From DASUBV01 sp035763085 (GTDB taxonomy: Bacteria > Actinomycetota > Actinomycetes > Streptosporangiales > Streptosporangiaceae), in contig DASUBV010000321.1 in NCBI GenBank assembly GCA_035763085.1, positions 1-20,894 of the forward strand: a stretch of DNA of 20,894 nucleotides, read 5' to 3'. Position numbers and translations under genes: made by a program. Below are positions 14,687 to 20,894 of the stretch, one piece after another. Each line of letters begins with the position of its first letter. Positions within the stretch are counted from its first letter, which is position 1. The notes beneath the pieces are model-generated. The model was not told the origin of the DNA. It saw only the letters and a program-made list of their open reading frames with translations, and made no database searches.

Positions 14687-14688
14687 GC

Positions 14689-14730
14689 GGAAGGGCTTCT
14701 GGTCACCCGGGGGTGATCAGAAGCCCTTCC
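14689..14730. terminator. Strong bidirectional stem-loop terminator
   Basis: The arm at 14689-14708 (starting GGAAGGGCTTCTG) and the arm at 14711-14730 (ending CAGAAGCCCTTCC) are complementary over 20 positions with a single G/T wobble and essentially no loop. It sits between the plus-strand GvpL/F block (last stop 14686) and the minus-strand ureohydrolase (stop at 14734), so it can terminate both convergent transcripts. Confidence 0.9.
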
Positions 14731-14733
14731 GGA

Positions 14734-15717
14734 TCAGGCGGCAGTGCCGCCGGAGCCGGCGGCCAGGGCCGACAGCAGCTCGTAGGCGGCGTGCGCGGCG
14801 GCGATCCCGGTGATCTGCGCGTGGTCGTAGGCCGGCGCCACTTCCACGATGTCGGCGCCGACCATGTTCAGCCCGGCGAACGACCGCAGCGCCGCGAGCA
14901 GCTCGCGGCTGGTCAGGCCGCCGGCCTCGGGGGTGCCGGTGCCCGGCGCGTGCGCCGGGTCCAGCACGTCGATGTCGACCGAGACATAGACCGGGCGGTC
15001 GCCGACCCGCTGGGCGATCCGCTCGGCCAGCCCGGTCACGCCCAGGTGCTCCATCTCCGGCGCCGAGACCACCTGGAACCCCATGCCGGTGTCAGCGTCC
15101 AGGTCAGCGGCCGCATACAGCGGGCCGCGGATCCCGACGTGCAGGCACCCGGTCGGGTCCAGCAGGCCCTCCTCGGCGGCCCGGCGGAACGGCGTGCCGT
15201 GCGTGTAAGCGGCGCCGAAGTAGGTGTCCCAGGTGTCCAGGTGGGCGTCAAAGTGCACGACCGCCACCGGGCCGCGGGCGGCGGCCACGGCCCGCAGCAT
15301 CGGCAGCGCGATGGTGTGGTCGCCGCCCAGTGCCAGCACGAACGGCGTGCGCTCCAGCAGTGTCCTGGCCGCGCGCTCGATGGTGGTGATCGCCTCGTCG
15401 ATGCTGAACGGGTTAACGCCCAGGTCGCCGGCGTCGGCCACCTGGCGGGCCGCGAACGGCGCGACCTGCGCGGCGGGGTTGTAGGGCCGCAGCAGCCGGG
15501 AGGACTCGCGGATGTGCGCCGGGCCGAACCGGGCCCCCGGCCGGTAGCTCACCCCGGTGTCGAACGGCACGCCCAGGATGACCGCGTCGGCGTGGTCCAC
15601 CTCGTCGGCGCGCGGCAGCCGGGCGAACGTCGCCGGCCCCGCGTAGCGCGGCACCACGGTGGCGTCGACCTGTCCGATGGTGTCGCCGGCGCGGACTCGG
15701 GGGACGGGCTCGGTCAT
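14734..15717 (-). CDS. Ureohydrolase, agmatinase/guanidino-acid hydrolase family
   Basis: This 327-residue binuclear manganese hydrolase releases urea from a guanidino substrate. All metal ligands are present: His134 in LALGGDHT, Asp157-His159-Asp161 in HFDAHLDTWD, and Asp248-Asp250 in SVDIDVLDPAHAPGTGTPEAGG. The GVPFDTGVSYRPGARFGP segment (about 49-66) is typical of the agmatinase branch rather than arginase. Substrate could be agmatine, guanidinobutyrate, guanidinopropionate or guanidine itself; the sequence alone does not decide. The ATG at 15717 has an AAGGA seven bases upstream. It lies 57 bp behind the NCS1 permease and is probably co-transcribed with it, under control of the divergent XRE-cupin regulator. 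The transcript ends at the 14689-14730 hairpin. Confidence 0.92.
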   Translation of the reverse strand: MTEPVPRVRAGDTIGQVDATVVPRYAGPATFARLPRADEVDHADAVILGVPFDTGVSYRPGARFGPAHIRESSRLLRPYNPAAQVAPFAARQVADAGDLGVNPFSIDEAITTIERAARTLLERTPFVLALGGDHTIALPMLRAVAAARGPVAVVHFDAHLDTWDTYFGAAYTHGTPFRRAAEEGLLDPTGCLHVGIRGPLYAAADLDADTGMGFQVVSAPEMEHLGVTGLAERIAQRVGDRPVYVSVDIDVLDPAHAPGTGTPEAGGLTSRELLAALRSFAGLNMVGADIVEVAPAYDHAQITGIAAAHAAYELLSALAAGSGGTAA

Positions 15718-15774
15718 CTGTGTCCTTGTCTGCTGCGGGGGCCGTCACCTGTGCGGGCGGTCACCCGCCGCATG

Positions 15775-17286
15775 CTATCCCTGGCCTGCTGGCGCCTGTC
15801 GCGCCGCGGCCGCGTCAATGGCCCGCAGCGCCTGCTCACTGGCCTCGATCGCGGACCGCTCGGCGGTCACGTCCAGCGAGCGGGACAGCAGAAGATAAAT
15901 CAGGCCGGAAACGATCAGCCCGATCAGCCACGAGTAGTCCACGCCGTTCACCAGGTGGCCGGGGAAGAACCCGGTGTAGGACAGGCCGGCGATCGGCGGC
16001 AGCACCATGAACGGGATCTCGGCGACGAAGCCCGCGGCGTAGGCCACCAGGCCCCGCCAGCCCCAGGCTCCGTACACGCCGTCGGCGCGGAAGATATCGG
16101 TGATCGCGTAGTGCCCGTGCCGGACGAAGAAGAAGTCGACCAGGTTGAGCGCGGTCCACGGGACCAGCAAGTACAGCATCAGGGTGAGCGAGTCGAGCAC
16201 CGTGGACACCGCGCTGGTGGAGATGCCCGCGCCGATCGCGTACCAGATGATGGCCAGCGCGATGACCGTCACCACCCGCCATGCCCGGCTGGTCTTGATG
16301 GTCTTGAACGAGTCGATCCCGGTCAGCACGGTCAGCATGCCGCCGTAGGCGTTCATCCCCATCGTCGCCATCAGCGCGGTGGCCGACAGCACCGCGGTGA
16401 CCGAGCCCAGCGGAGCGGCCACGTTGTCGCCGACGACCTGGAGCCCGACCAGCCCGTCGGTGGCGCCCAGCCGGGAGGCCAGCCACGCGCCCAGCGCGAT
16501 CAGCCAGACGGCCGAGCCGGAGGCGCCGAAGAACACGGCGGTGATGATGCCGCGCGGCGAGGTATCGCGCGGCATATAGCGCGAGTAGTCAGAGACGTAG
16601 GGCGCGTAGGTGATGTTGTAGGCCACGGCCACCGAGAACTGCGCCATGAACGCCGCGAAGATGAAGCTGCCGGGATGCGCGGGCGTGCGGCCGCCGGCCT
16701 GCCCGATCAGGATGGCCACCGAGATGATCGCGTAGCACGGGAACGAGATGATCAGCAGGATCCGGAAGACCCGGTGCACCCAGTCGTAGCCGAAGATGGC
16801 CAGCAGCGCGGCCAGCACCGCGGTGACGACGGCCACCAGGCTGGCGTTCCAGCCGAACGCGCCGTGCAGCCCGGTGCTCATCAGCACCTGGTCGGCCACG
16901 TTGAACGCCATGTAGGTGAACAGCACGGCGAACAAGGCGACCACCACGCCGCGGTAGCCGAGCTGCGCGCGCGTCTGGATCATCTGGGGCAGCCCGAAGA
17001 CCGGGCCCTGCGTGGCGTGGAAGGCCATGAACAGCGTGCCGAACCAGATGCCGCCGACGCCGGCGAGGATCGACCAGCCCAGGGACAGGCCGAGCGACGG
17101 GCCGACGAAGCCGATCGGGATCGTGAAGTACTGGAAGTTGCCCAGGAACCACAGCATGGTCTGCTGCCAGACCTTGCCGTGCCGTTCCGGATCCGGGATC
17201 CAGTCGATCGAGTGGACTTCTACCTGGCCGATCAGCCCGCTGTCGCGAGCTCCGGCAGGGGCGTCAGTGAAGGATCCGGCCGGCAT
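15775..17286 (-). CDS. NCS1-family permease (cytosine/purine/hydantoin transporter type)
   Basis: This 503-residue integral membrane protein should have about twelve helices and belongs to the nucleobase-cation symporter 1 family. After a polar start, HSIDWIPDPERHGKVWQQ leads into the first helix with WFLGNFQYFTIPIGF, and later come NVADQVLMSTGL, YAPYVSDYSRYMP and NLVDFFFVRHGHY, all typical of NCS1 carriers. The frame is open to 17751, but the ATG at 17286 has a GGAGG ribosome-binding site and matches the family N-terminus. It is first in an operon with the ureohydrolase 57 bp downstream. This suggests that it imports the guanidino substrate or a related nitrogen compound rather than cytosine; that is inference. 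A minus-strand promoter lies at 17413-17441. Confidence 0.92.
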   Translation of the reverse strand: MPAGSFTDAPAGARDSGLIGQVEVHSIDWIPDPERHGKVWQQTMLWFLGNFQYFTIPIGFVGPSLGLSLGWSILAGVGGIWFGTLFMAFHATQGPVFGLPQMIQTRAQLGYRGVVVALFAVLFTYMAFNVADQVLMSTGLHGAFGWNASLVAVVTAVLAALLAIFGYDWVHRVFRILLIISFPCYAIISVAILIGQAGGRTPAHPGSFIFAAFMAQFSVAVAYNITYAPYVSDYSRYMPRDTSPRGIITAVFFGASGSAVWLIALGAWLASRLGATDGLVGLQVVGDNVAAPLGSVTAVLSATALMATMGMNAYGGMLTVLTGIDSFKTIKTSRAWRVVTVIALAIIWYAIGAGISTSAVSTVLDSLTLMLYLLVPWTALNLVDFFFVRHGHYAITDIFRADGVYGAWGWRGLVAYAAGFVAEIPFMVLPPIAGLSYTGFFPGHLVNGVDYSWLIGLIVSGLIYLLLSRSLDVTAERSAIEASEQALRAIDAAAARQAPAGQG

Positions 17287-17412
17287 CTCGCCTCCAGGGG
17301 GGCGGCATCGCGGGGACGTCGGGGCGGGTCGGCGCAGCCGCAGGCGAGCGGCGGCGCAGTCATGATCGTGCTGATTCAGGAGGCTGGTCCCGATGTGACC
17401 TGCCTCACGGCA

Positions 17413-17441
17413 ATGATCACCATTGGTTTCCTGGCTGTCAA
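17413..17441 (-). promoter_or_regulatory. Promoter of the NCS1-ureohydrolase operon
   Basis: On the minus strand a perfect -35 TTGACA (17436-17441) is followed by a 17-bp spacer and GATCAT (17413-17418), which matches four of six -10 consensus bases. It lies about 125 bp upstream of the permease ATG. The -35 is only three bases from the -35 of the divergent regulator promoter. Confidence 0.6.
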
Positions 17442-17459
17442 CCCTTGTTTCATGACTGT
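17426..17459. promoter_or_regulatory. Candidate XRE-cupin operator: direct repeat spaced 21 bp
   Basis: GTTTCNTGNCTGT occurs at 17426-17438 and again at 17447-17459, offset by 21 bp or two helical turns, so both copies face the same side of DNA. The first copy covers part of the permease promoter -35 and the second overlaps the -35 of the regulator promoter. A single protein bound here would control both directions. Assignment to the neighbouring regulator is inference. Confidence 0.45.
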
Positions 17460-17473
17460 TGCAGTGCCATAGA
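17445..17473 (+). promoter_or_regulatory. Promoter of the XRE-cupin regulator gene
   Basis: TTGTTT (17445-17450), a 17-bp spacer and CATAGA (17468-17473) form a plausible housekeeping promoter about 44 bp upstream of the GTG start. The region is AT-richer than its surroundings. Confidence 0.5.
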
Positions 17474-17516
17474 GTGGCCGGGCGTAAGGGATCAGGACCG
17501 GCGATCAGGAGGACTC

Positions 17517-18140
17517 GTGCCCAGCGCCAGCAGCGGCGGCGGTCAGCCGGCTGACCGCACCGCCATCGGCGCGCAGCTGCGGGCGGCCCGCCTCGCGGCC
17601 CGCAAGAGCATGGCCGAGGTGGCCGAGCAGAGCGGGCTGACCAAGGGCTTTGTCTCCAAGCTGGAACGAGACCTGGCCAACGTGTCGGTCGCCTCGCTGA
17701 TCCGGCTGTGCGACGCCCTGGAGATCTCGGTCGGCTCGCTGTTCCGGGCATCGGTGGGCGAGGTCGTCCGGCGCGACGCCCGGCCGCCGATCAACTTCGG
17801 CGGCAGCAGCGTGGCGGAGTACCTGCTGACGCCGTCCGGCGAGAAGCGGATGCAGGCCATCCTGAGCGAGATCGAGCCGGGCGGCGGCAGCGGCGCGGAG
17901 CCCTACTCGCTGCCGGCCGACGTCGAGTTCGTGTTCATCCTGGCCGGCGAGCTGCAGATCACCGTGGCCGGCGAGCCCATCACGCTGGGCGAGGGCGATG
18001 CGCTCACCTTCCCGGCCAGCACCGGCCACCACTGGAGCGTAGATCCGCCGGCCGGGCCGGCCCGGGTGCTGTGGGTGTTCTCGCCCGCCCTCCCCGACAC
18101 CGGCCCGGTGGCCGGCGGTGCGGCCGGCGCTGCTAGCTGA
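17517..18140 (+). CDS. XRE-family transcriptional regulator with cupin sensor domain
   Basis: This 207-residue protein has an N-terminal helix-turn-helix of the Cro/C1 type (IGAQLRAARLAARKSMAEVAEQSGLTKGFVSKLER, about 16-52) and a C-terminal cupin_2 barrel (about 115-185). The cupin part includes LPADVEFVFILAGELQITVAGE and GDALTFPASTGHHWSV. The cupin probably binds a small molecule or metal and gates DNA binding. Regulators of this build commonly sit beside permease and nitrogen-catabolism genes and control them. The frame is open from 17445, but the GTG at 17517 follows an AGGAGG ribosome-binding site (17507-17512). It is divergent from the permease-ureohydrolase operon and shares a regulatory region with a direct-repeat operator candidate. 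Its 3' end overlaps the convergent transketolase gene by eight bases. Confidence 0.93.
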   Translation: MPSASSGGGQPADRTAIGAQLRAARLAARKSMAEVAEQSGLTKGFVSKLERDLANVSVASLIRLCDALEISVGSLFRASVGEVVRRDARPPINFGGSSVAEYLLTPSGEKRMQAILSEIEPGGGSGAEPYSLPADVEFVFILAGELQITVAGEPITLGEGDALTFPASTGHHWSVDPPAGPARVLWVFSPALPDTGPVAGGAAGAAS

Positions 18141-19041
18141 GGAACGCGGCGATCCGCTGGCGCAGGCTGGCCGGGTCCAGGCCGTGCGCGGCGTCGTGCT
18201 CGGCGGAGGTGCCGTAGCGGCGCAGCTCGGTGCGGCTGACGCCGAGGCTGAGCAGCCGGTGCGGCAGGTCGGCCAGGGCGGCCGCGGCCTCGTGCGCAGA
18301 GGTTCCGGCCAGGTACGGCTCGACCAGGACGACATCGGCGGCGCCGGATGCCCCGGCGGCCGTGCGCAGCCCGCGGGCGTCGAACGGGCGGATCGTCATC
18401 GCGTACAGCACCGTCAGGTCCAGGCCCGCCGTCGCCTCCAGGACCGGCTGCAGCATCGGGCCCACGGCCAGCACGGTGCCCGCGCTGCCCCGGCTGCTGC
18501 CCGCGCGGACGGTCTCCAGCAGGCCGCCGGTCATGGCCCGCGGGTACGGGTTGGACTGGCCCGACAGCCGCAGGTACACCCGGCCGCTGGCGGCGGCGGC
18601 GTCGCGCAGCAGTTCCTCGGCCTCGTCCGGGTGGCCCGGCACCTGGATGGTCCAGTCGCCCAGGGTGCCGACCAGCGCCACGTCGCCCGGTGACTGATGG
18701 GTGCGGCCCATCGAGGCCATGTCGTAGGACGCTCCCGAGCTGACCAGCACCGCTCCCGCGTCCTGGTGGCTGAGGTCCAGCTTGACCTGCTCCCAGGCCC
18801 GCTCGATCAGGAATGAGCCGAAGGTGTGCGCGATCGGCCGCAGGCCGGCCAGGGCCATCCCGCCCGCCACGCTGACCAGCAGCTGCTCGCGGATGCCGAC
18901 GTTGATGACCCGGTCGGGGTGCCGCCGCGCGGCCGGGGTGAACTGCGCGGCGCTGATGTCGGCCAGCACCACGGCCACCCGGTCGTCGGTATCCAGCAGT
19001 TCCGAGGCGGTGGCGATGAACCGCTCTCGCATATTGTCCAT
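18133..19041 (-). CDS. Transketolase, C-terminal subunit (split enzyme)
   Basis: This 302-residue protein is the C-terminal half of a transketolase: the pyrimidine-binding domain (about 1-165) and the transketolase C domain (about 180-300). VINVGIREQLLVSVAGGMALAG contains Glu52, the residue that activates the thiamine diphosphate cofactor in the partner subunit. AHTFGSFLIERAWEQVKLDLSH is also typical. With the N-terminal subunit encoded 27 bp upstream it should transfer two-carbon ketol units between sugar phosphates. The length agrees with known split transketolases, so this is an organised two-gene form and not a broken gene. The ATG at 19041 follows GGAAGGA at about 12 bases. A paralogous ketol-transfer or sugar-acid pathway role cannot be excluded. 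Confidence 0.92.
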   Translation of the reverse strand: MDNMRERFIATASELLDTDDRVAVVLADISAAQFTPAARRHPDRVINVGIREQLLVSVAGGMALAGLRPIAHTFGSFLIERAWEQVKLDLSHQDAGAVLVSSGASYDMASMGRTHQSPGDVALVGTLGDWTIQVPGHPDEAEELLRDAAAASGRVYLRLSGQSNPYPRAMTGGLLETVRAGSSRGSAGTVLAVGPMLQPVLEATAGLDLTVLYAMTIRPFDARGLRTAAGASGAADVVLVEPYLAGTSAHEAAAALADLPHRLLSLGVSRTELRRYGTSAEHDAAHGLDPASLRQRIAAFLS

Positions 19042-19068
19042 CTGAGGGTCCTTCCGGATCTGCGGCGG

Positions 19069-19797
19069 TCAGCTCTTGGGCTCGGTCATGGCGACCACGA
19101 CGTGCGGCTGCCCGGGATGGGGAGCTGTCAGGGCTGCTTCCAGCGCGTCGTGATCGTGGCCGTCCACCGTCCGGGCCGACCAGCGCTCGCGGGCGAAGCG
19201 GGTGTCGATGCCGCCGGGCCAGCCGTGCGTGGACGAGGCGTTGTCCACCACGACGACGATCAGGTTGTCCAGGCGGGCGGCTCCGGCGAAGGCGATCGCC
19301 TCGTGGTTGGACCCCTCGTCCAGCTCGGCGTCACCGACCAGGGTGAACACCCGCGGGCCGGCCAGCTTCCGGGCCCGCAGGCCGAGGGCGACGCCGGCGG
19401 CCAGTGGCAGCCCGTGCCCGAGCGAGCCGCTGCTGATCTCGGCGCCGGGCAGCAGGACGCGGTCCGGGTGGTGACCCAGCGGCGAGTCAAAGGAGCCGAA
19501 GCCGGGCAGCAGGGCCGGGTCGAGGAAGCCCTTGGCGGCCAGCACGGCATAGAAGGCCATCGGGCCGTGGCCCTTGGACAGCAGGAACCGGTCACGCTGC
19601 TCGTCGCCGGGGTGCTCGGCGTCCACGCGGAGCACGCGGTCATACAGCACCCACAGCACGTCAAGGGTGGAGGTGGCGGCCGGCCCGTGCTTCTCGTCGC
19701 CGGTCATCAGGGACATCAGCCCGCGGAGGCCGGCGTAGCCGTAGCGGGTGGCCGGGCTGTCCGGAGCGGGCGAGGCGAGGCTGGTCGTGCGCTGCAT
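19069..19797 (-). CDS. Transketolase, N-terminal subunit (split enzyme)
   Basis: This is the thiamine-diphosphate-binding half of transketolase, 242 residues from the ATG at 19797. FLLSKGHGPMAFYAVLAAKG and ISSGSLGHGLPLAAGVALG are conserved substrate and cofactor segments. VGDAELDEGSNHEA is the thiamine diphosphate motif in the GDAEL form, followed by VVVDNASSTHG. A TTG at 19818 would add seven residues; I prefer the ATG, although neither has a clear ribosome-binding site and a leaderless or short-leader transcript is possible. It forms an operon with the C-terminal subunit gene. Upstream is a distinctive CTTGA-rich operator. The residues before RYGYAGLRGL are variable and probably unstructured. 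Confidence 0.92.
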   Translation of the reverse strand: MQRTTSLASPAPDSPATRYGYAGLRGLMSLMTGDEKHGPAATSTLDVLWVLYDRVLRVDAEHPGDEQRDRFLLSKGHGPMAFYAVLAAKGFLDPALLPGFGSFDSPLGHHPDRVLLPGAEISSGSLGHGLPLAAGVALGLRARKLAGPRVFTLVGDAELDEGSNHEAIAFAGAARLDNLIVVVVDNASSTHGWPGGIDTRFARERWSARTVDGHDHDALEAALTAPHPGQPHVVVAMTEPKS

Positions 19798-19813
19798 GCG
19801 CTCATGCTGCAAG

Positions 19814-19835
19814 TTCAAGCCGACTTGAAGTCAAG
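19814..19835 (-). promoter_or_regulatory. CTTGA dyads and -35 element upstream of the split transketolase
   Basis: TTCAAG-CCGA-CTTGAA (19814-19829) is a perfect inverted repeat, and the overlapping CTTGA-AG-TCAAG (19824-19835) is another. On the minus strand TTGACT (19829-19834) is a good -35. With a 19-bp spacer it faces CAGCAT as a poor -10, a geometry used by MerR-type activators. The dyad lies inside the spacer. Which regulator binds is unknown, and no MerR gene is in the window. Confidence 0.45.
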
Positions 19836-19933
19836 GGGGAGCAGGCAGGCATGCAGCTCAGCCAGCAGCCGGGGAGACCCGCCGCCGGGAACAGCGCGGT
19901 CAGCTCTGCCGGCCAGCCGCCTGGCTCAGCTCG

Positions 19934-19968
19934 CCCAGGTCAGCCGGCTCTCACCCAGGTCAGCCGGC
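19934..19968. repeat. Short direct repeat, 15 bp twice with 20-bp period
   Basis: CCCAGGTCAGCCGGC occurs exactly at 19934-19948 and 19954-19968. The second copy spans the stop codon of the minus-strand hypothetical gene (19960-19962), and the first lies in the spacer behind it. Degenerate GCCGGC-rich copies continue leftward to about 19900. Confidence 0.75.
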
Positions 19969-20556
19969 CACCGCGCCGGCCAGCTTCGCGGCGGTCATCG
20001 ACGGGAGGCCCGCCGCGCGGGCATGCCGCTCGCAGGCCTCGTGCAGGGCACCGGCCTGCTCGATCGTTAACCGCACCCCGGCCCCCGCGCCCGGCTGCCC
20101 GGCGTCCTCGGCGCCGCCGGCGATCCGCTGGCGGGCCGGCTGGCGCTGTGTCCTGACACGGTCCCAGGCGCTATTACCGAGAATCTCGCCAAGTGCGCCG
20201 GAAATAACCGGAAATACCAATTCACTGAACAGGACGGCGTTGATCCGGTAGCCCGCCGTGAGGCCCTTCTCCGGTCGCCCGCCCGGCGCCGGACCGGGCT
20301 GTGGCGGCCGGTGGCCCTCGGCTAGCCAGAGATTGGCCATGGTGGTGAAGACGGCCAGTTCCCGCGGCGCTATCACCGCGACCGCGCGCTGCGCGGCGGC
20401 CACCACCCAGTCCTGAGATACCTGCTGACCTGCCAGGGAGCTACCAGGAAGCGCGGAACGACCGGCCGGGTGCGCGGGGTGGTCGCAGCTGGCCGCCGGC
20501 TCTCCGGCGAGGTGCGCGCCACGATCAGCGTGGTGGTCGAACATGCAGGGCCCCAT
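19960..20556 (-). CDS. Hypothetical protein, unrecognised, AT-richer core
   Basis: I do not recognise this 198-residue protein. The first 45 residues are rich in His, Cys, Ala and Pro and are probably disordered. A helical segment follows (VVAAAQRAVAVIAPRELAVF, about 50-70), then TTMANLWLAEG and a Pro/Gly linker. The best-ordered part is GYRINAVLFSELVFPVISGA plus LGEILGNSAWDRVRTQR (about 102-138), and the end is IEQAGALHEACERHARAAGL. No signal peptide is seen; the middle hydrophobic stretch is short and looks amphipathic rather than membrane-spanning. Codons of the central part (about 20160-20240) use many A/T third positions, unlike neighbours, which may mark acquisition. The ATG at 20556 is uncertain; 20544 or an internal GTG are alternatives. 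Coding status is likely but not certain. Confidence 0.6.
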   Translation of the reverse strand: MGPCMFDHHADRGAHLAGEPAASCDHPAHPAGRSALPGSSLAGQQVSQDWVVAAAQRAVAVIAPRELAVFTTMANLWLAEGHRPPQPGPAPGGRPEKGLTAGYRINAVLFSELVFPVISGALGEILGNSAWDRVRTQRQPARQRIAGGAEDAGQPGAGAGVRLTIEQAGALHEACERHARAAGLPSMTAAKLAGAVAG

Positions 20557-20685
20557 CCCAGGATTGCGAAATCCGGTGGACTACGGACAGGCAGCGGCAA
20601 ACTTCCCCGGCCCGCGCGCGGAATTGCCAGGCCCATCGCGCCCGTCCGGACTCAAGCTTTCGCCTTACTCCCGAAGACGCCGCTG

Positions 20686-20715
20686 ATCTTATTTAATAAA
20701 TGGCCATGCTGGCAA
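20686..20715 (-). promoter_or_regulatory. AT-rich candidate promoter upstream of the hypothetical gene
   Basis: On the minus strand TTGCCA (20710-20715), an 18-bp spacer and TAAGAT (20686-20691) resemble a housekeeping promoter. The spacer is the most AT-rich stretch in the window and includes the odd palindrome TTATTTAATAA. It directly follows the acetyltransferase stop codon and would give a leader of about 125 bases. The remaining spacer (20557-20685) shows nothing I can name. Confidence 0.35.
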
Positions 20716-20719
20716 TAAC

Positions 20720-20894
20720 TTACGCCGAATCGGATTCGGGCGCCCTCGGCACGCCGGGCAGCCGGACGCCCTCGGCTGTGCCGTCCACGCGGTAGAAGAT
20801 CTTGCCCGGGTGGACCGGCAGGCCGAGTCCCGCGTAGAACGACTGCGCCTGGCTGTTGCCGGTGTCGGTGGTCCACTCCACCCGGCTGCAGCCC
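20720..20894 (-). CDS. GNAT-family N-acetyltransferase, C-terminal fragment (cut by window edge)
   Basis: Only the last 58 codons are inside the window, ending in TAA at 20720-20722. The translation includes CSRVEWTTDTGNSQAQSFYAG, the C-terminal part of the GNAT fold: a beta strand with RVEW, the NxxAxxFY acetyl-CoA-proximal helix, and then LGLP and KIFYRVDG. The N-x-x-A-x-x-F-Y-x-x-L-G pattern is diagnostic for this superfamily. The last 20 residues are a polar tail. It would transfer an acetyl group from acetyl-CoA to an amine; the substrate cannot be inferred. The start codon and acetyl-CoA pyrophosphate loop lie outside the window. Confidence 0.85.
   Translation of the reverse strand, partial: GCSRVEWTTDTGNSQAQSFYAGLGLPVHPGKIFYRVDGTAEGVRLPGVPRAPESDSA

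Noticed and set aside
14713..17472. 919-codon open frame on the plus strand
   Set aside because: It is antisense to the ureohydrolase and permease, which have full family motifs, and its product is Gly/Arg/His/Gln-rich with no domain. It is open only because of high GC.
18133..19797. Transketolase broken by a frameshift
   Set aside because: Both halves have normal ends, a 27-bp spacer and the lengths of known two-subunit transketolases, so this is a natural split form.
20470..20718. 82-codon plus-strand ORF and 74-codon minus-strand ORF at the right edge
   Set aside because: The plus-strand frame is antisense to the hypothetical gene and crosses its AT-rich leader; the minus-strand frame at 20652-20876 is out of frame with the clear GNAT C-terminus.

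Overview
The window is very GC-rich (roughly 70-75% by eye) with almost exclusive G/C at third codon positions, frequent GTG starts, four-base start/stop overlaps and actinobacterial gene families. It most likely comes from a chromosome of a filamentous-type actinomycete; a Streptosporangiales-like lineage is my impression only. I see no tRNA, rRNA, CRISPR array, insertion sequence or phage gene. The left edge falls just past a cobK stop codon, and the right edge cuts a GNAT acetyltransferase.

Layout. 11-3706 (minus): cobL-cobM-cobF-cobK, four late steps of aerobic corrin-ring synthesis, every junction a four-base overlap. 3833-6982 (plus): a beta-phosphoglucomutase-type HAD enzyme and a GH65 disaccharide phosphorylase, a functional pair in which beta-glucose 1-phosphate from the phosphorylase is isomerised to glucose 6-phosphate. 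6993-8495 (minus): a UspA-type stress protein and exonuclease III, separated by a palindromic tandem array with a period of about 68 bp. 8593-10998 (plus): a ClC-family chloride transporter with CBS domains, followed by a MarR regulator.

11097-14686 (plus) is the least ordinary part. An ECF sigma factor precedes a membrane or secreted protein whose C-terminal half is 21 perfect-length 12-residue repeats (consensus LPxGxLxQVLTx). After a strongly structured 217-bp spacer come an orphan GvpL/GvpF gas-vesicle-family protein and a small overlapping ORF. A 20-bp-stem bidirectional terminator at 14689-14730 closes this block.

14734-18140: an NCS1 permease and a ureohydrolase (agmatinase family) on the minus strand, with a divergent XRE-cupin regulator on the plus strand. 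The 230-bp divergent region has facing promoters and a direct repeat spaced 21 bp, which looks like the regulator's operator. Together they read as a regulated uptake-and-hydrolysis unit for a guanidino compound.

18133-19797 (minus): a split transketolase (N- and C-terminal subunits as two genes) with a promoter/operator rich in CTTGA half-sites. 19960-20556 (minus): an unrecognised protein with an AT-richer core. 20720-20894 (minus): the C-terminal end of a GNAT acetyltransferase.
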